Shown: positions 6,651 to 13,448 of the stretch, piece by piece
Numbering within the stretch: the stretch's first letter is position 1
How the letters are laid out: every line of letters begins with the position of its first letter
Assembly: GCA_029865675.1 (NCBI GenBank)
Contig: JARXAU010000020.1
Coordinates: 1 to 15,306, forward strand
Source: Rhodoferax sp.
Lineage (GTDB): Bacteria; Pseudomonadota; Gammaproteobacteria; Burkholderiales; Burkholderiaceae_C
Length of the DNA: 15,306 bases
Direction: 5' to 3'
Position numbers and translations under genes: made by a program
Notes under the pieces: generated by a model
What the model was told of the DNA's origin: nothing
What the model saw: only the letters and a program-made list of their open reading frames with translations
Databases searched by the model: none

Positions 6651-8657
6651 GTGACCTCTCCTACTGCGCCCCCCCGCCGCCCGATCCGTGAACTGCCCGA
6701 CGCGCTGATCAGCCAAATTGCCGCAGGCGAGGTGGTGGAACGGCCGGCCTCGGTGGTGCGCGAGCTGGTGGACAACGCTCTGGACGCCGGGGCGCGCCAG
6801 GTGACGGTGCGCTTGCTGGCCGGCGGCGTGCGCTTGATTGCGGTGGAAGATGACGGCATGGGCATCTTGCCCGGTGAATTGCCCATCGCTTTCAAGCGCC
6901 ACGCCACCAGCAAAATTGGCAATTTGCAAGACCTCGAATCGGTGGCCACCATGGGTTTTCGCGGTGAGGCCCTGGCCGCCATCAACTCGATTGCCGACTG
7001 CGCCATTTTGTCGCGCGCCAGCGGCCAGACCGAGGCGTTTTTGCTCGATGGCCGCACTGGCGAACTGCGCCCAGTAGCGCGCGCCACGGGCACCACGGTC
7101 GAGGTGAAAGAGCTTTTTTACAGCACCCCGGCGCGCCGCAAGTTTCTGAAAACCGACGCCACGGAGCTGGCGCATTGCATTGAGGCAGTGCGCCGCCACG
7201 CCCTGGCCCGCCCGGACGTGGGCTTTGCCATCTGGCACGAGGGCAAAGTGGTGGAGCAGTGGCGCGCCTGTGGCACCGATCTGGATTTTTCGGCGCCGCC
7301 CGAAGCACTGGAGGCCCAGCGCGCGCAGCAACTCGCCGCGCTGGACCGGCGCCTGGCCGACGTGCTAGGGGCCGACTTTTTGGCGCGCTCCATCGCCGTG
7401 GACTGGCAAAGCCCGGGCGACCGGCCTGATGGCTCGGGCCTGGAGGGCCGTCGGGTGCGCGTCTGGGGCCGCGTGGGCATTCCCGACGCGGCGCGCGCCC
7501 GGCCTGACCAGCAGTTTTGCTATGTGAATGGCCGCTTTGTGCGCGACAAAGTGCTCACCCACGCCGCGCGCAGCGCATACGAGGACGTACTGCACGGCCA
7601 ACGCCAGCCCATTTACGCGCTGTACCTGGACATGGACCCCACGCGGGTGGACGTGAACGTGCACCCCACCAAGATTGAGGTGCGCTTTCGCGACAGCCGC
7701 GAAGTGCACCAGGCGGTGCGCCACGCCACCGAAGACGCGCTGGCCGCGCCGCGCGCGCAAGTGCAAGCCCCGACAGACGCAACCGCCCTGGCGCAGGGCG
7801 ATGACCTGCCCACCACCGAGGGCGCAAGCACCTTGGCCCCGCGCTGGACCCAGACCCTGCAGCCCGCGCCTGGTCGGTCGGGTAGCGCGCTGTACTCCAG
7901 CCAAAGCCCGATGGCTTTTCATGCGCAAGAGGCGCTGCCGGGCCAGCGCGTGGGCAATCTGGCCGCCCTGTGGCAGGCGCCGGCGGGGGCGCTTGCGCCA
8001 CCAAGTGCTCCAAGCCCCGCCCAAACGCTTGACTCCGCCGCAGCGCCGCAAGGCGATTGGCCCTTGGGCCGCGCCCTGGCGCAGCTGCAAGGCATTTACA
8101 TCCTGGCCGAGAACGCCAAGGGCCTGATCGTGGTGGACATGCATGCCGCGCACGAGCGCATCGTTTACGAGCGCCTGAAAAACCAATGGGCTGCGCAGGG
8201 CGACAGTGGCAGCCCCCGCATCAGCCGCCAGCCACTGCTAATTCCAGCCACTTTTGCCTGCACACCCGCAGAAGCCGCCACAGCGGAGGCACACGTCGAA
8301 ACCTTAGAAGCCCTAGGCCTGGAGATCAGCGCGTTTTCGCCCAGCACCCTGGCCGTGCGCGCCGTGCCCACCACCCTGGCCCAGGGCGACGCCGTAGAAC
8401 TGGCCCGTAGCGTGCTGGCTGAGCTGGAGCAGCACGCCGCCAGCACCGTGGTGCAGCGCGCCCACAATGAGCTGCTGGCCACCATGGCCTGCCACGGCGC
8501 GGTGCGCGCCAACCGCCGCCTGGGCATTGATGAAATGAATGCCCTGCTGCGCGATATGGAACACACCGAGCGCAGCGACCAGTGCAACCACGGTCGCCCC
8601 ACTTGGCGGCAAATCTCGGTCACCGATCTGGACAAACTCTTTCTGCGGGGACGATAA
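6651..8657 (+). CDS. mutL: DNA mismatch repair protein MutL, endonuclease-type
   Basis: This 668-aa protein links MutS mismatch recognition to downstream strand excision. It starts with GTG. The N-terminal GHKL ATPase is complete: QIAAGEVVERPASVV, E38-LVD-N42-ALDAGA, DDGMG near 67-71, HATSKI at 84-89 and GFRGEAL at 102-108. The PTKIEVRF segment closes the transducer domain. A Pro/Ala/Gln-rich linker runs from roughly 355 to 470. The C-terminal dimerisation domain carries D496-M-H498-A-x2-E502-x4-E507, A613-C614-H-G-A-V-R619 and C645-N-H-G-R-P650, the metal-binding nicking-endonuclease motifs found in MutL of bacteria without MutH. Two positions differ from the usual DQHA and CPHGRP. The likely role is therefore MutH-independent repair with MutL itself nicking DNA. 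It lies 84 bp after the lipoprotein gene. Confidence 0.97.
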   Translation: MTSPTAPPRRPIRELPDALISQIAAGEVVERPASVVRELVDNALDAGARQVTVRLLAGGVRLIAVEDDGMGILPGELPIAFKRHATSKIGNLQDLESVATMGFRGEALAAINSIADCAILSRASGQTEAFLLDGRTGELRPVARATGTTVEVKELFYSTPARRKFLKTDATELAHCIEAVRRHALARPDVGFAIWHEGKVVEQWRACGTDLDFSAPPEALEAQRAQQLAALDRRLADVLGADFLARSIAVDWQSPGDRPDGSGLEGRRVRVWGRVGIPDAARARPDQQFCYVNGRFVRDKVLTHAARSAYEDVLHGQRQPIYALYLDMDPTRVDVNVHPTKIEVRFRDSREVHQAVRHATEDALAAPRAQVQAPTDATALAQGDDLPTTEGASTLAPRWTQTLQPAPGRSGSALYSSQSPMAFHAQEALPGQRVGNLAALWQAPAGALAPPSAPSPAQTLDSAAAPQGDWPLGRALAQLQGIYILAENAKGLIVVDMHAAHERIVYERLKNQWAAQGDSGSPRISRQPLLIPATFACTPAEAATAEAHVETLEALGLEISAFSPSTLAVRAVPTTLAQGDAVELARSVLAELEQHAASTVVQRAHNELLATMACHGAVRANRRLGIDEMNALLRDMEHTERSDQCNHGRPTWRQISVTDLDKLFLRGR

Positions 8658-8674
8658 AAGGCACCGAAACGCCA

Positions 8675-8691
8675 ACCTTGGTGCCCAAGGT
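8675..8691 (+). other. Short hairpin after mutL
   Basis: ACCTTGG and CCAAGGT form a 7-bp perfect stem with a TGC loop, 17 nt after the mutL stop. It lies in the 100-bp gap towards the convergent regulator gene. It has no T-run, so a role in termination is only possible. Confidence 0.3.
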
Positions 8692-8757
8692 GTCAAGCAA
8701 ATCTGGCGACCAGGGACATGCGGCGGGTGGCGGAAGAACGCTGGCGATGCCAGGGGC

Positions 8758-9120
8758 TCAAACGGTGGACGGGCTTACCGGGTTCTTACAGGTGAGACTC
8801 AGTTCGCTCTCGACCTTTGCCAAAGCAATACGAGCGCGGGGCGTCAAGGTTACAAAGGTGTTGCGCTTGTCAAGCTCGCCTTTGCTCAATACCAACCAGT
8901 CCTGCGCAATCATCCGCTTAAGGTGGTAACGCACACCGGTTTGAGAGTGGGTCAATCCTGATAGCAACAACTTGATGGTGACATTGCGAACCCCATCGCT
9001 GTCCAGAACCAGCAACAAGATATCCAGGGGAATCAACGTGGATTCAATTTGTAGATTCTCGTGAATCAATGTCCTGAACGCCATCAGTCGAGTATTGGAT
9101 GCAGTCTCAGTTATTACCAT
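8758..9120 (-). CDS. Small winged-helix (MarR-like) transcriptional regulator
   Basis: The 120-aa protein has a winged-helix DNA-binding pattern. Helices cover about residues 30-54, a recognition helix sits in LTHSQTGVRYHLKRMIAQDW (56-75), and a beta wing runs through WLVLSKGELDKRNTFVTLTP (75-94). The D-K-R-x-x-x-V-x-L-T-P ending of the wing is typical of MarR-type proteins. It is shorter than a usual MarR protein (about 140-150 aa) and lacks most of the N-terminal dimerisation helices, so a related small wHTH family is possible. The ATG at 9120 sits at the border of an AT-rich patch and has no Shine-Dalgarno; ATG at residue 13 is an alternative start. Base composition and codon use are visibly less GC-rich than in mutL or the MATE gene, which suggests acquisition. 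Its divergent orientation to the MATE gene makes that operon, and its own gene, plausible targets (inference). Confidence 0.7.
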   Translation of the reverse strand: MVITETASNTRLMAFRTLIHENLQIESTLIPLDILLLVLDSDGVRNVTIKLLLSGLTHSQTGVRYHLKRMIAQDWLVLSKGELDKRNTFVTLTPRARIALAKVESELSLTCKNPVSPSTV

Positions 9121-9532
9121 AAATTTTATTTATTTTTAATAGATTTTATTTTTAAAATATATACCAATAAAATTATTAGTAAATTAAAATGAAAAGGTGA
9201 TCAAATTAATTAGCAACACCTAAGAAAATTACAGTTCCGTAATAAAAACGCGAGAGCACGTAGACAAAACTCCTTCGCGCAGCCCATCCGACCTTCAGCG
9301 CTTCACTGCAACGTTTTTGCAATCATCGTCATAGGCTTGCGTATGTTTTATTTTAAACGTTTAACAGATTAAATACACTGTTTTTTACTATATAAGCGTA
9401 CTATTTTGGAATACTTATTTGAATTGCTTGCAACTGGGCCTGCGCATCGCTAATGCGTGTTTTTTCACCATGAGGTCCAAGCGTCGGACTTGCAAAAAGA
9501 AAACAAAGCGGCACTCGTAGAATCCCCGCTGA
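9121..9532. promoter_or_regulatory. AT-rich divergent intergenic region between regulator and MATE operon
   Basis: These 412 bp contain no gene that I can support. The first 120 bp and the stretch 9340-9420 are almost pure A/T, in strong contrast to the GC-rich surroundings. Next to the regulator start, ATTTTATTT occurs at 9123-9131 and 9143-9151, 20 bp apart, with the inverted copy AATAAAATT at 9166-9174 pairing with AATTTTATT at 9122-9130. A 12-bp palindrome TTAAACGTTTAA lies at 9353-9364. TATATA at 9389-9394 could contribute to a promoter towards the MATE gene, but no well-spaced -35 was found. The region could hold both promoters and the regulator's operators; this is inference. Confidence 0.45.
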
Positions 9533-10987
9533 ATGCAAACTATCCCGCGAATCCGCCCCGTACCACCAGAACCCGGGCCGCTGCGCAGGGAAACCGCCGC
9601 CCTTTGGCGCCTGGCCTGGCCCATCATCGTAGGACAGCTGGCCAATGTCGGCATGTCGGTGGCCGACGTGGCTATGGCCGGCCACGCTTCGGCGCAAGAC
9701 CTGGCGGGTGTTGCTTTGGGCGTATCCGTCTGGAACATGGTCATCATCACCTTGATGGGCATCATGATGGCGGTCAACCCCGTGGTGGCCCACCACGTGG
9801 GCGCACGGGAGTTGGACCGTATTCCCCATGTGGTGCGCCAGGCGCTTTGGAAGTCGCTGTTCTTGGGGCTGCTGGCCGCGCTGCTGATGCAAGCCAGTGC
9901 ACAGCTTTTTGAGCACATGGCGCTCGAACCCTTAACCCGCGATGTAGCTGTGGGTTTTGTGCAGATCACGAGCTTCGCGCTGCCCGCGTTTTCCGCCTAC
10001 CGCGTGCTTTATGGCTATAGCGCCAGCCTGGGCCAGACCAAGCCCATGATGGTGGTGGCGTTACTTGCGCTGGCCTGCAACATCTTTATCAATTGGCTGC
10101 TGGTGTTCGGCCACTGGGGGTTTGCGCCCCAAGGCGGACTCGGTTGCGCCTGGTCCACGCTGATTTGCGTCTGGGTCAATCTCGGCGGGCTGCTGTGGTG
10201 GATGTGGCGCAGCCCCGCATTCGCCAGCACTTGGCCCTTTGCCCACTGGGAATGGCCGCATTTGCCGCAAATGAGAACCCTGCTCAAAATGGGCTTGCCC
10301 ATCGGCGTGACCTATTTCGCTGAGACCAGCGCCTTCGCCATGATTGCGCTGCTGGTGGCACGTTTTGGCAGCGAGCAAGTGGCAGCGCACCAGATTGCAC
10401 TGAATTTCACCTCGCTGATTTTTATGGTGCCGCTGAGTCTGGGAGTGGCAGTGCTCACCCGCGTGGGGCAGGCGCTGGGCGCAGGCCGGCCTGAAGAGGC
10501 GCGCTTTCGCGCCTGGGTAGGCGTAGGCTCGGGGCTGGGGTTTGCGGTGTTGTCGGCAGCAGGTATTGCCCTGCTGCGCACACCGATTGCTAGCCTGTAC
10601 ACCGCCGACCCTGCCGTAGTAACCCTGGCTGCGCAGCTGCTGCTGCTGGCAGCGGTGTTTCAGCTCTCCGACGCGGCGCAGGTGGTCACCGCCGGCGCCA
10701 TTCGCGGCTACAAAATCACGCGCGCGCCCATGTGGGTGCAAATGGTGGCTTTTTGGGTGGTGTCCTTGCCATTGGGTTACTTGCTGGGCATCTCGCCCGA
10801 ATGGGCACCTGCCTGGCTTGCCGCTCTGCCCGGCTACCCGACGCAGGCCATGCAGTCCGCCGGGTTTTGGTTGGCCTTGGTGTTTGGCCTTACGGTGGGC
10901 GGAAGCGGCTTGTTGTTGCTGCTGCGGCAGGTGGCGCGCGCCCACTTGAACGATACCCCCACCGCTCAGGAAAAGGCACTGGCCTGA
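9533..10987 (+). CDS. MATE family multidrug efflux transporter (NorM-like)
   Basis: The 484-aa inner-membrane protein has about 12 hydrophobic helices in two homologous halves, the normal size and plan of NorM-type MATE pumps. These export cationic drugs or metabolites in exchange for Na+ or H+. The three acidic residues important in NorM appear conserved: D45 in SVADVAMAG (helix 1), E264 in TYFAETSAFA (helix 7) and D380 in FQLSDAAQVV followed by AGAIRGYK (helix 10). The early LAWPIIVGQLANVG and GASLGQ-like YGYSASLGQTKP elements also fit. The ATG at 9533 is immediately preceded by an in-frame TGA, which fixes the earliest start; the Shine-Dalgarno is weak. It is the first gene of an operon with miaA 2 nt downstream. 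Its substrate is unknown; control by the divergent winged-helix protein is plausible. Confidence 0.93.
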   Translation: MQTIPRIRPVPPEPGPLRRETAALWRLAWPIIVGQLANVGMSVADVAMAGHASAQDLAGVALGVSVWNMVIITLMGIMMAVNPVVAHHVGARELDRIPHVVRQALWKSLFLGLLAALLMQASAQLFEHMALEPLTRDVAVGFVQITSFALPAFSAYRVLYGYSASLGQTKPMMVVALLALACNIFINWLLVFGHWGFAPQGGLGCAWSTLICVWVNLGGLLWWMWRSPAFASTWPFAHWEWPHLPQMRTLLKMGLPIGVTYFAETSAFAMIALLVARFGSEQVAAHQIALNFTSLIFMVPLSLGVAVLTRVGQALGAGRPEEARFRAWVGVGSGLGFAVLSAAGIALLRTPIASLYTADPAVVTLAAQLLLLAAVFQLSDAAQVVTAGAIRGYKITRAPMWVQMVAFWVVSLPLGYLLGISPEWAPAWLAALPGYPTQAMQSAGFWLALVFGLTVGGSGLLLLLRQVARAHLNDTPTAQEKALA

Positions 10988-10989
10988 CC

Positions 10990-11940
10990 ATGGCCCACCC
11001 ACTGCCTTTTCACATCCAGCTAGCCGGCCCCACCGCCGCAGGCAAAACCGCCGCCGCCCTGGCCATTGCCCAAGAACACGCCTGCGAGATCATCAGCGTG
11101 GACTCGGCGCTGGTCTACCGGGGTATGAAAATCGGCACGGCCAAACCCAGCGCAACCGAGCTGGCTGCGGTGCCGCACCACCTGATCAACATCCGCGACC
11201 CCTTGCAGGCCTATAGCGCCGCAGAATTCGTCAAAGACGCACAAGCGCTCATCACCGACATCAGCGCGCGCGGCAAGCTGCCCCTGCTGGTGGGCGGCAC
11301 CATGCTGTATTTCAAGGCGCTGGCCGACGGCATAGACCCCATGCCCGCCGCCAACGCCGAGGTGCGCGCGCAGATTGAGCTTGAAGCCCAGCACCTGGGC
11401 TGGCCCGCCATGCACGCGCAACTGGCGCAGGTGGACCCCACCACCGCCGCGCGCCTGGCACCGGCGGACAGCCAGCGCATCCAACGCGCGCTGGAGGTGT
11501 ACCGCCTCTCAGGCCTGCCCTTGTCGCACTTTCATGCGCGCACCAATGCCGGGGATTCAACCGCGCCCGGCGCTCCGCTGATAGCGCTGGAGCCGCAAGA
11601 CCGAGCCTGGCTGCACACGCGCATCGCCCAGCGCTTTGACCAGATGCTAGAACAAGGCTTGGTAGACGAGGTCCAAGCCCTGCGCGCGCGCGGCGACCTG
11701 CACCCAGATCTGCCATCCATGCGCTGCGTGGGCTACCGCCAGGTGTGGGAGGCTTTGGACGGCGTGTCGCCGATGACTGAGCTGCGCGACAAAGGCATTT
11801 TTGCCACCCGCCAACTCGCCAAGCGCCAAATCACCTGGCTGCGCTCCATGCCCGCGCGCCAGGTGATAGCCTGCGACGCGCCCGACGCGCTGGCGCAGGT
11901 GCTGCGCGCGGTTCGCACACTGATGGAGCATCGTGCATGA
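10990..11940 (+). CDS. miaA: tRNA dimethylallyltransferase MiaA
   Basis: MiaA transfers a dimethylallyl group from DMAPP to N6 of A37 in tRNAs that read UNN codons, the first step to ms2i6A. The 316-aa protein has the P-loop GPTAAGKT (13-20), the DSALVYRGMKIGTAKP segment (38-53) with D38 as likely general base, GGTMLYFKAL (102-111), the DSQRIQRALEVYRLSG tRNA-binding stretch and the C-terminal MRCVGYRQVWEAL motif. K47 stands where many homologues have Asp (GMDIGTAKP). The ATG at 10990, 2 nt after the MATE stop, is chosen because it starts just before the P-loop strand; a frame running back to 10732 would add 86 residues that only overlap the MATE gene. Its stop overlaps the ATPase start by 4 nt (ATGA), so coupled translation is likely. 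Confidence 0.97.
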   Translation: MAHPLPFHIQLAGPTAAGKTAAALAIAQEHACEIISVDSALVYRGMKIGTAKPSATELAAVPHHLINIRDPLQAYSAAEFVKDAQALITDISARGKLPLLVGGTMLYFKALADGIDPMPAANAEVRAQIELEAQHLGWPAMHAQLAQVDPTTAARLAPADSQRIQRALEVYRLSGLPLSHFHARTNAGDSTAPGAPLIALEPQDRAWLHTRIAQRFDQMLEQGLVDEVQALRARGDLHPDLPSMRCVGYRQVWEALDGVSPMTELRDKGIFATRQLAKRQITWLRSMPARQVIACDAPDALAQVLRAVRTLMEHRA

Positions 11941-12632
11941 GTGTTCACCCCCCCGGCCTGCAACTCAGCCATTTGTCCAAACACTATGGCGCAAGCCCCG
12001 TGTTTACCGACGTGTCGCTCACCGTGGCGCCGGGCGAGTTTGTCGCCATCATGGGCGAATCGGGCGTGGGCAAATCGACGCTGCTCAATTGCATGGCCGG
12101 CCTGGACCACTGGGACAGCGGCAGCGTGCACCTGGACGGCGTGGACATAGGCGCCCTGGACGGCGACGCCCGCGCCCGCCTGCGCCGCGAAAAGATCGGC
12201 TTTGTGTTCCAGGCCTTTCATGTGCTGCCCCACCTGGACGTGGCGCAAAACGTCGCCCTGCCCTTGCTGCTGCTGGGCACGCCCGACCCGGCGCGGGTGC
12301 AAGCCATGCTGGAGTCCGTGGGCCTGGGAACCTTGGGCACGCGCTTGCCGCAGCAGCTTAGCGGCGGGCAGTTACAACGCGTGGCCATCGCCCGCGCGCT
12401 GATTCACCACCCCAGCTTGCTATTGGCCGACGAGCCCACTGGCAACCTGGACCCGACCACCGCGACGATAGTGATGGACGCCCTGGTGGCACAAACCCGG
12501 CTGCACGGGGCATCTCTGGTACTGGTGACCCACTCTCTTGCTGCCACCGAGCGGGCGGATCGGGTGCTGCAGCTTACGGCGCGGGGAATGGTGGATACCA
12601 ATCCACCGCCAACCACCCCCGCAAGCTATTGA
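11937..12632 (+). CDS. ABC transporter ATP-binding protein, LolD/MacB-like, without adjacent permease
   Basis: The 231-aa ATPase has all motifs of an active nucleotide-binding domain: Walker A GESGVGKST (40-48), Q-loop Q92 in FQAFHVLPHLDVAQNV, signature LSGGQ (141-145), Walker B LLLADEP (161-167), D-loop GNLD and H-loop H199. The Q-loop region and ADEPTGNLD are typical of the LolD/MacB/YbbA group, which works with FtsX-like permeases in lipoprotein release or envelope transport. A GGAG Shine-Dalgarno lies 8 nt before the ATG, which overlaps the miaA stop. No permease follows; the next genes are on the other strand. The last 18 residues (from about T214) are proline-rich and unlike the family, and their codons lie antisense to a pabB-pabC 3' remnant. 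The ATPase may serve a distant permease or be orphaned. Confidence 0.92.
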   Translation: MSVHPPGLQLSHLSKHYGASPVFTDVSLTVAPGEFVAIMGESGVGKSTLLNCMAGLDHWDSGSVHLDGVDIGALDGDARARLRREKIGFVFQAFHVLPHLDVAQNVALPLLLLGTPDPARVQAMLESVGLGTLGTRLPQQLSGGQLQRVAIARALIHHPSLLLADEPTGNLDPTTATIVMDALVAQTRLHGASLVLVTHSLAATERADRVLQLTARGMVDTNPPPTTPASY

Positions 12633-12675
12633 CAAACGCCGGTTCGGCGCCAAACGACAGGTCGTCCATGCCCAC
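12574..12675 (-). pseudogene. Remnant of a pabB-pabC 3' end (aminodeoxychorismate lyase C-terminus)
   Basis: On the minus strand, codons from about 12675 to a TAA at 12574-12576 read VGMDDLSFGAEPAFVNSLRG and continue W-LAVDWYPPFPAP. This aligns with the end of the intact gene nearby, where LQDLPRVADVAFVNSLRGW continues VGADW; about half the residues are identical, and DL...A...FVNSLRGW is the usual lyase ending. At DNA level 12598-12640 and 13470-13512 match at 38 of 43 bases without gaps. Upstream of about 12680 the frame runs into vapC antisense sequence with no lyase similarity. It is a 5'-deleted fragment that also overlaps the last codons of the ABC ATPase gene. Confidence 0.72.
12598..12640. 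repeat. Left copy of a 43-bp imperfect direct repeat flanking the TA pair
   Basis: Ungapped comparison with 13470-13512 (offset 872) gives five mismatches, at 12605, 12608, 12612, 12625 and 12631. It is the core of the pabB-pabC remnant, covers the conserved FVNSLRGW codons and lies just outside the toxin stop codon. Confidence 0.8.
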
Positions 12676-12700
12676 GATTACCCTCGCCGCGCGGCAACTA

Positions 12701-13159
12701 TCACGGTGGCAGTTGGACCAAGGGGTCCGCACAGGCCACACCCAGCGGCTCAAAGTGTTTGGTATTGCAGGTGAGCAATAGCAGCCCCGCGTTTTGCGCC
12801 AGCGCCGCTGTTGCCACGTCTGCGAAGCCGGGGTGGCGGCCCTGGGCAATGGCAGCGTCAGACATCACCCCAGCGAGCCGCGCGGCCTGGGCGTCCAGCG
12901 GCAAGATACGGTCGGCATAGGTGCTGAGCAGGCCGTCTAACCAGCGGTCCAGGCGGTCTGCCCGCTCCATACCGCCTGCGCGGCGCAACTTGCCAATCCC
13001 TTGCGCCAATTCGGCAACGGCAATGCACGGCAGATACATCTGCTGGTGGTGCGCTTGCAGCCATGCGGCAAGGGGGCTAGGCACAAAGGCTTCTCGCCCA
13101 AGCGCAAGTACGGACACCACACTGGTGTCGAGCAAGTAACCCTTAAGCAAAGTCCACAC
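12701..13159 (-). CDS. vapC: PIN-domain ribonuclease toxin, VapC type
   Basis: The 152-aa protein has the compact PIN fold with its acidic site: D11 in GYLLDTSVVS, E50 in AVAELAQG and D114 in GFADVATAALA, followed by TCNTKHFEPLGV with N132 at the fourth position, as in FitB-like members. DAQAARLAG (89-97) is a further family element. VapC toxins cleave tRNA or rRNA when free of antitoxin. The start is a GTG at 13159, lying inside the antitoxin gene with a 17-bp overlap, the usual arrangement for coupled expression. No later start keeps the first strand with D11 in a normal position. The stop lies about 25 bp from the pabB-pabC remnant. Stable maintenance or stress response is the usual role; the RNA target is unknown. 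Confidence 0.9.
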   Translation of the reverse strand: MWTLLKGYLLDTSVVSVLALGREAFVPSPLAAWLQAHHQQMYLPCIAVAELAQGIGKLRRAGGMERADRLDRWLDGLLSTYADRILPLDAQAARLAGVMSDAAIAQGRHPGFADVATAALAQNAGLLLLTCNTKHFEPLGVACADPLVQLPP

Positions 13160-13388
13160 CCCGCAGCGGCGTGGCGTCGCGCTGGGTGAGCAGCGGCTCT
13201 GGCGTTGACAACAGGTAGTTGGCCAGGTTGGGCATCTCCAGCGGATAGAGGCGCGCTCCGTCGGCCACCGGCACGATCATGGCGCACGGTTGCCCGTGGC
13301 GGCTCACCAATGTGGGCTGTCCCTTTTCTGCTGCGGCCACCAGCGCAGAAAAGCTGGCCTTGGCTTCGCGAATTTGTACGGTTTCCAT
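13143..13388 (-). CDS. vapB: Phd/YefM-family antitoxin paired with the PIN toxin
   Basis: The 81-aa protein begins METVQIREAKASFSALVAAA and continues EKGQP-LVSRHGQPCAMIVP (21-40), the DNA-binding and dimerisation pattern of Phd/YefM antitoxins. The C-terminal part (about 45-81), ending in TPLRGVDFA, should be the flexible segment that wraps and blocks the toxin. An AAGGAAA Shine-Dalgarno lies 6 nt before the ATG at 13388. Upstream, TGAC-N8-GTCA (13403-13418) is an inverted repeat that could be the autoregulatory operator, and TAAAAT (minus strand, 13423-13418) could be a -10 element; both are weak visual calls. The gene starts 60 bp after the pabB-pabC stop. The symbol is by role: the fold is Phd/YefM rather than AbrB-type VapB. 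Confidence 0.87.
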   Translation of the reverse strand: METVQIREAKASFSALVAAAEKGQPTLVSRHGQPCAMIVPVADGARLYPLEMPNLANYLLSTPEPLLTQRDATPLRGVDFA

Positions 13389-13448
13389 TGGGGTTTTCCT
13401 TGTGACTACAGGAGGTCATTTTAGGCAGATCCGAACCCACAACGCGAA

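Noticed and set aside
6468..7331. Minus-strand open frame across the lipoprotein end and mutL start
   Set aside because: It is antisense to conserved MutL ATPase motifs and shows no recognisable protein features.
9195..9222. AGGTG/CACCT inverted repeat in the AT-rich spacer
   Set aside because: Five-base arms 17 nt apart are expected by chance and no related sequence supports them.
10061..11002. Minus-strand open frame (313 codons) opposite the MATE gene
   Set aside because: Gln/His/Arg-rich shadow of membrane-protein codons; the MATE reading is unambiguous.
10732..11940. Longer MiaA frame starting 258 bp upstream
   Set aside because: The extra 86 residues lie wholly inside the MATE gene in another frame, have no MiaA similarity, and the start at 10990 gives the normal family length.
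13415..13447. GTGGGTTCGGATCTGCC on the minus strand, resembling a tRNA T-arm and a possible attachment site
   Set aside because: The flanking bases do not pair as a T-stem, and no acceptor, anticodon arm or CCA end can be built around it.
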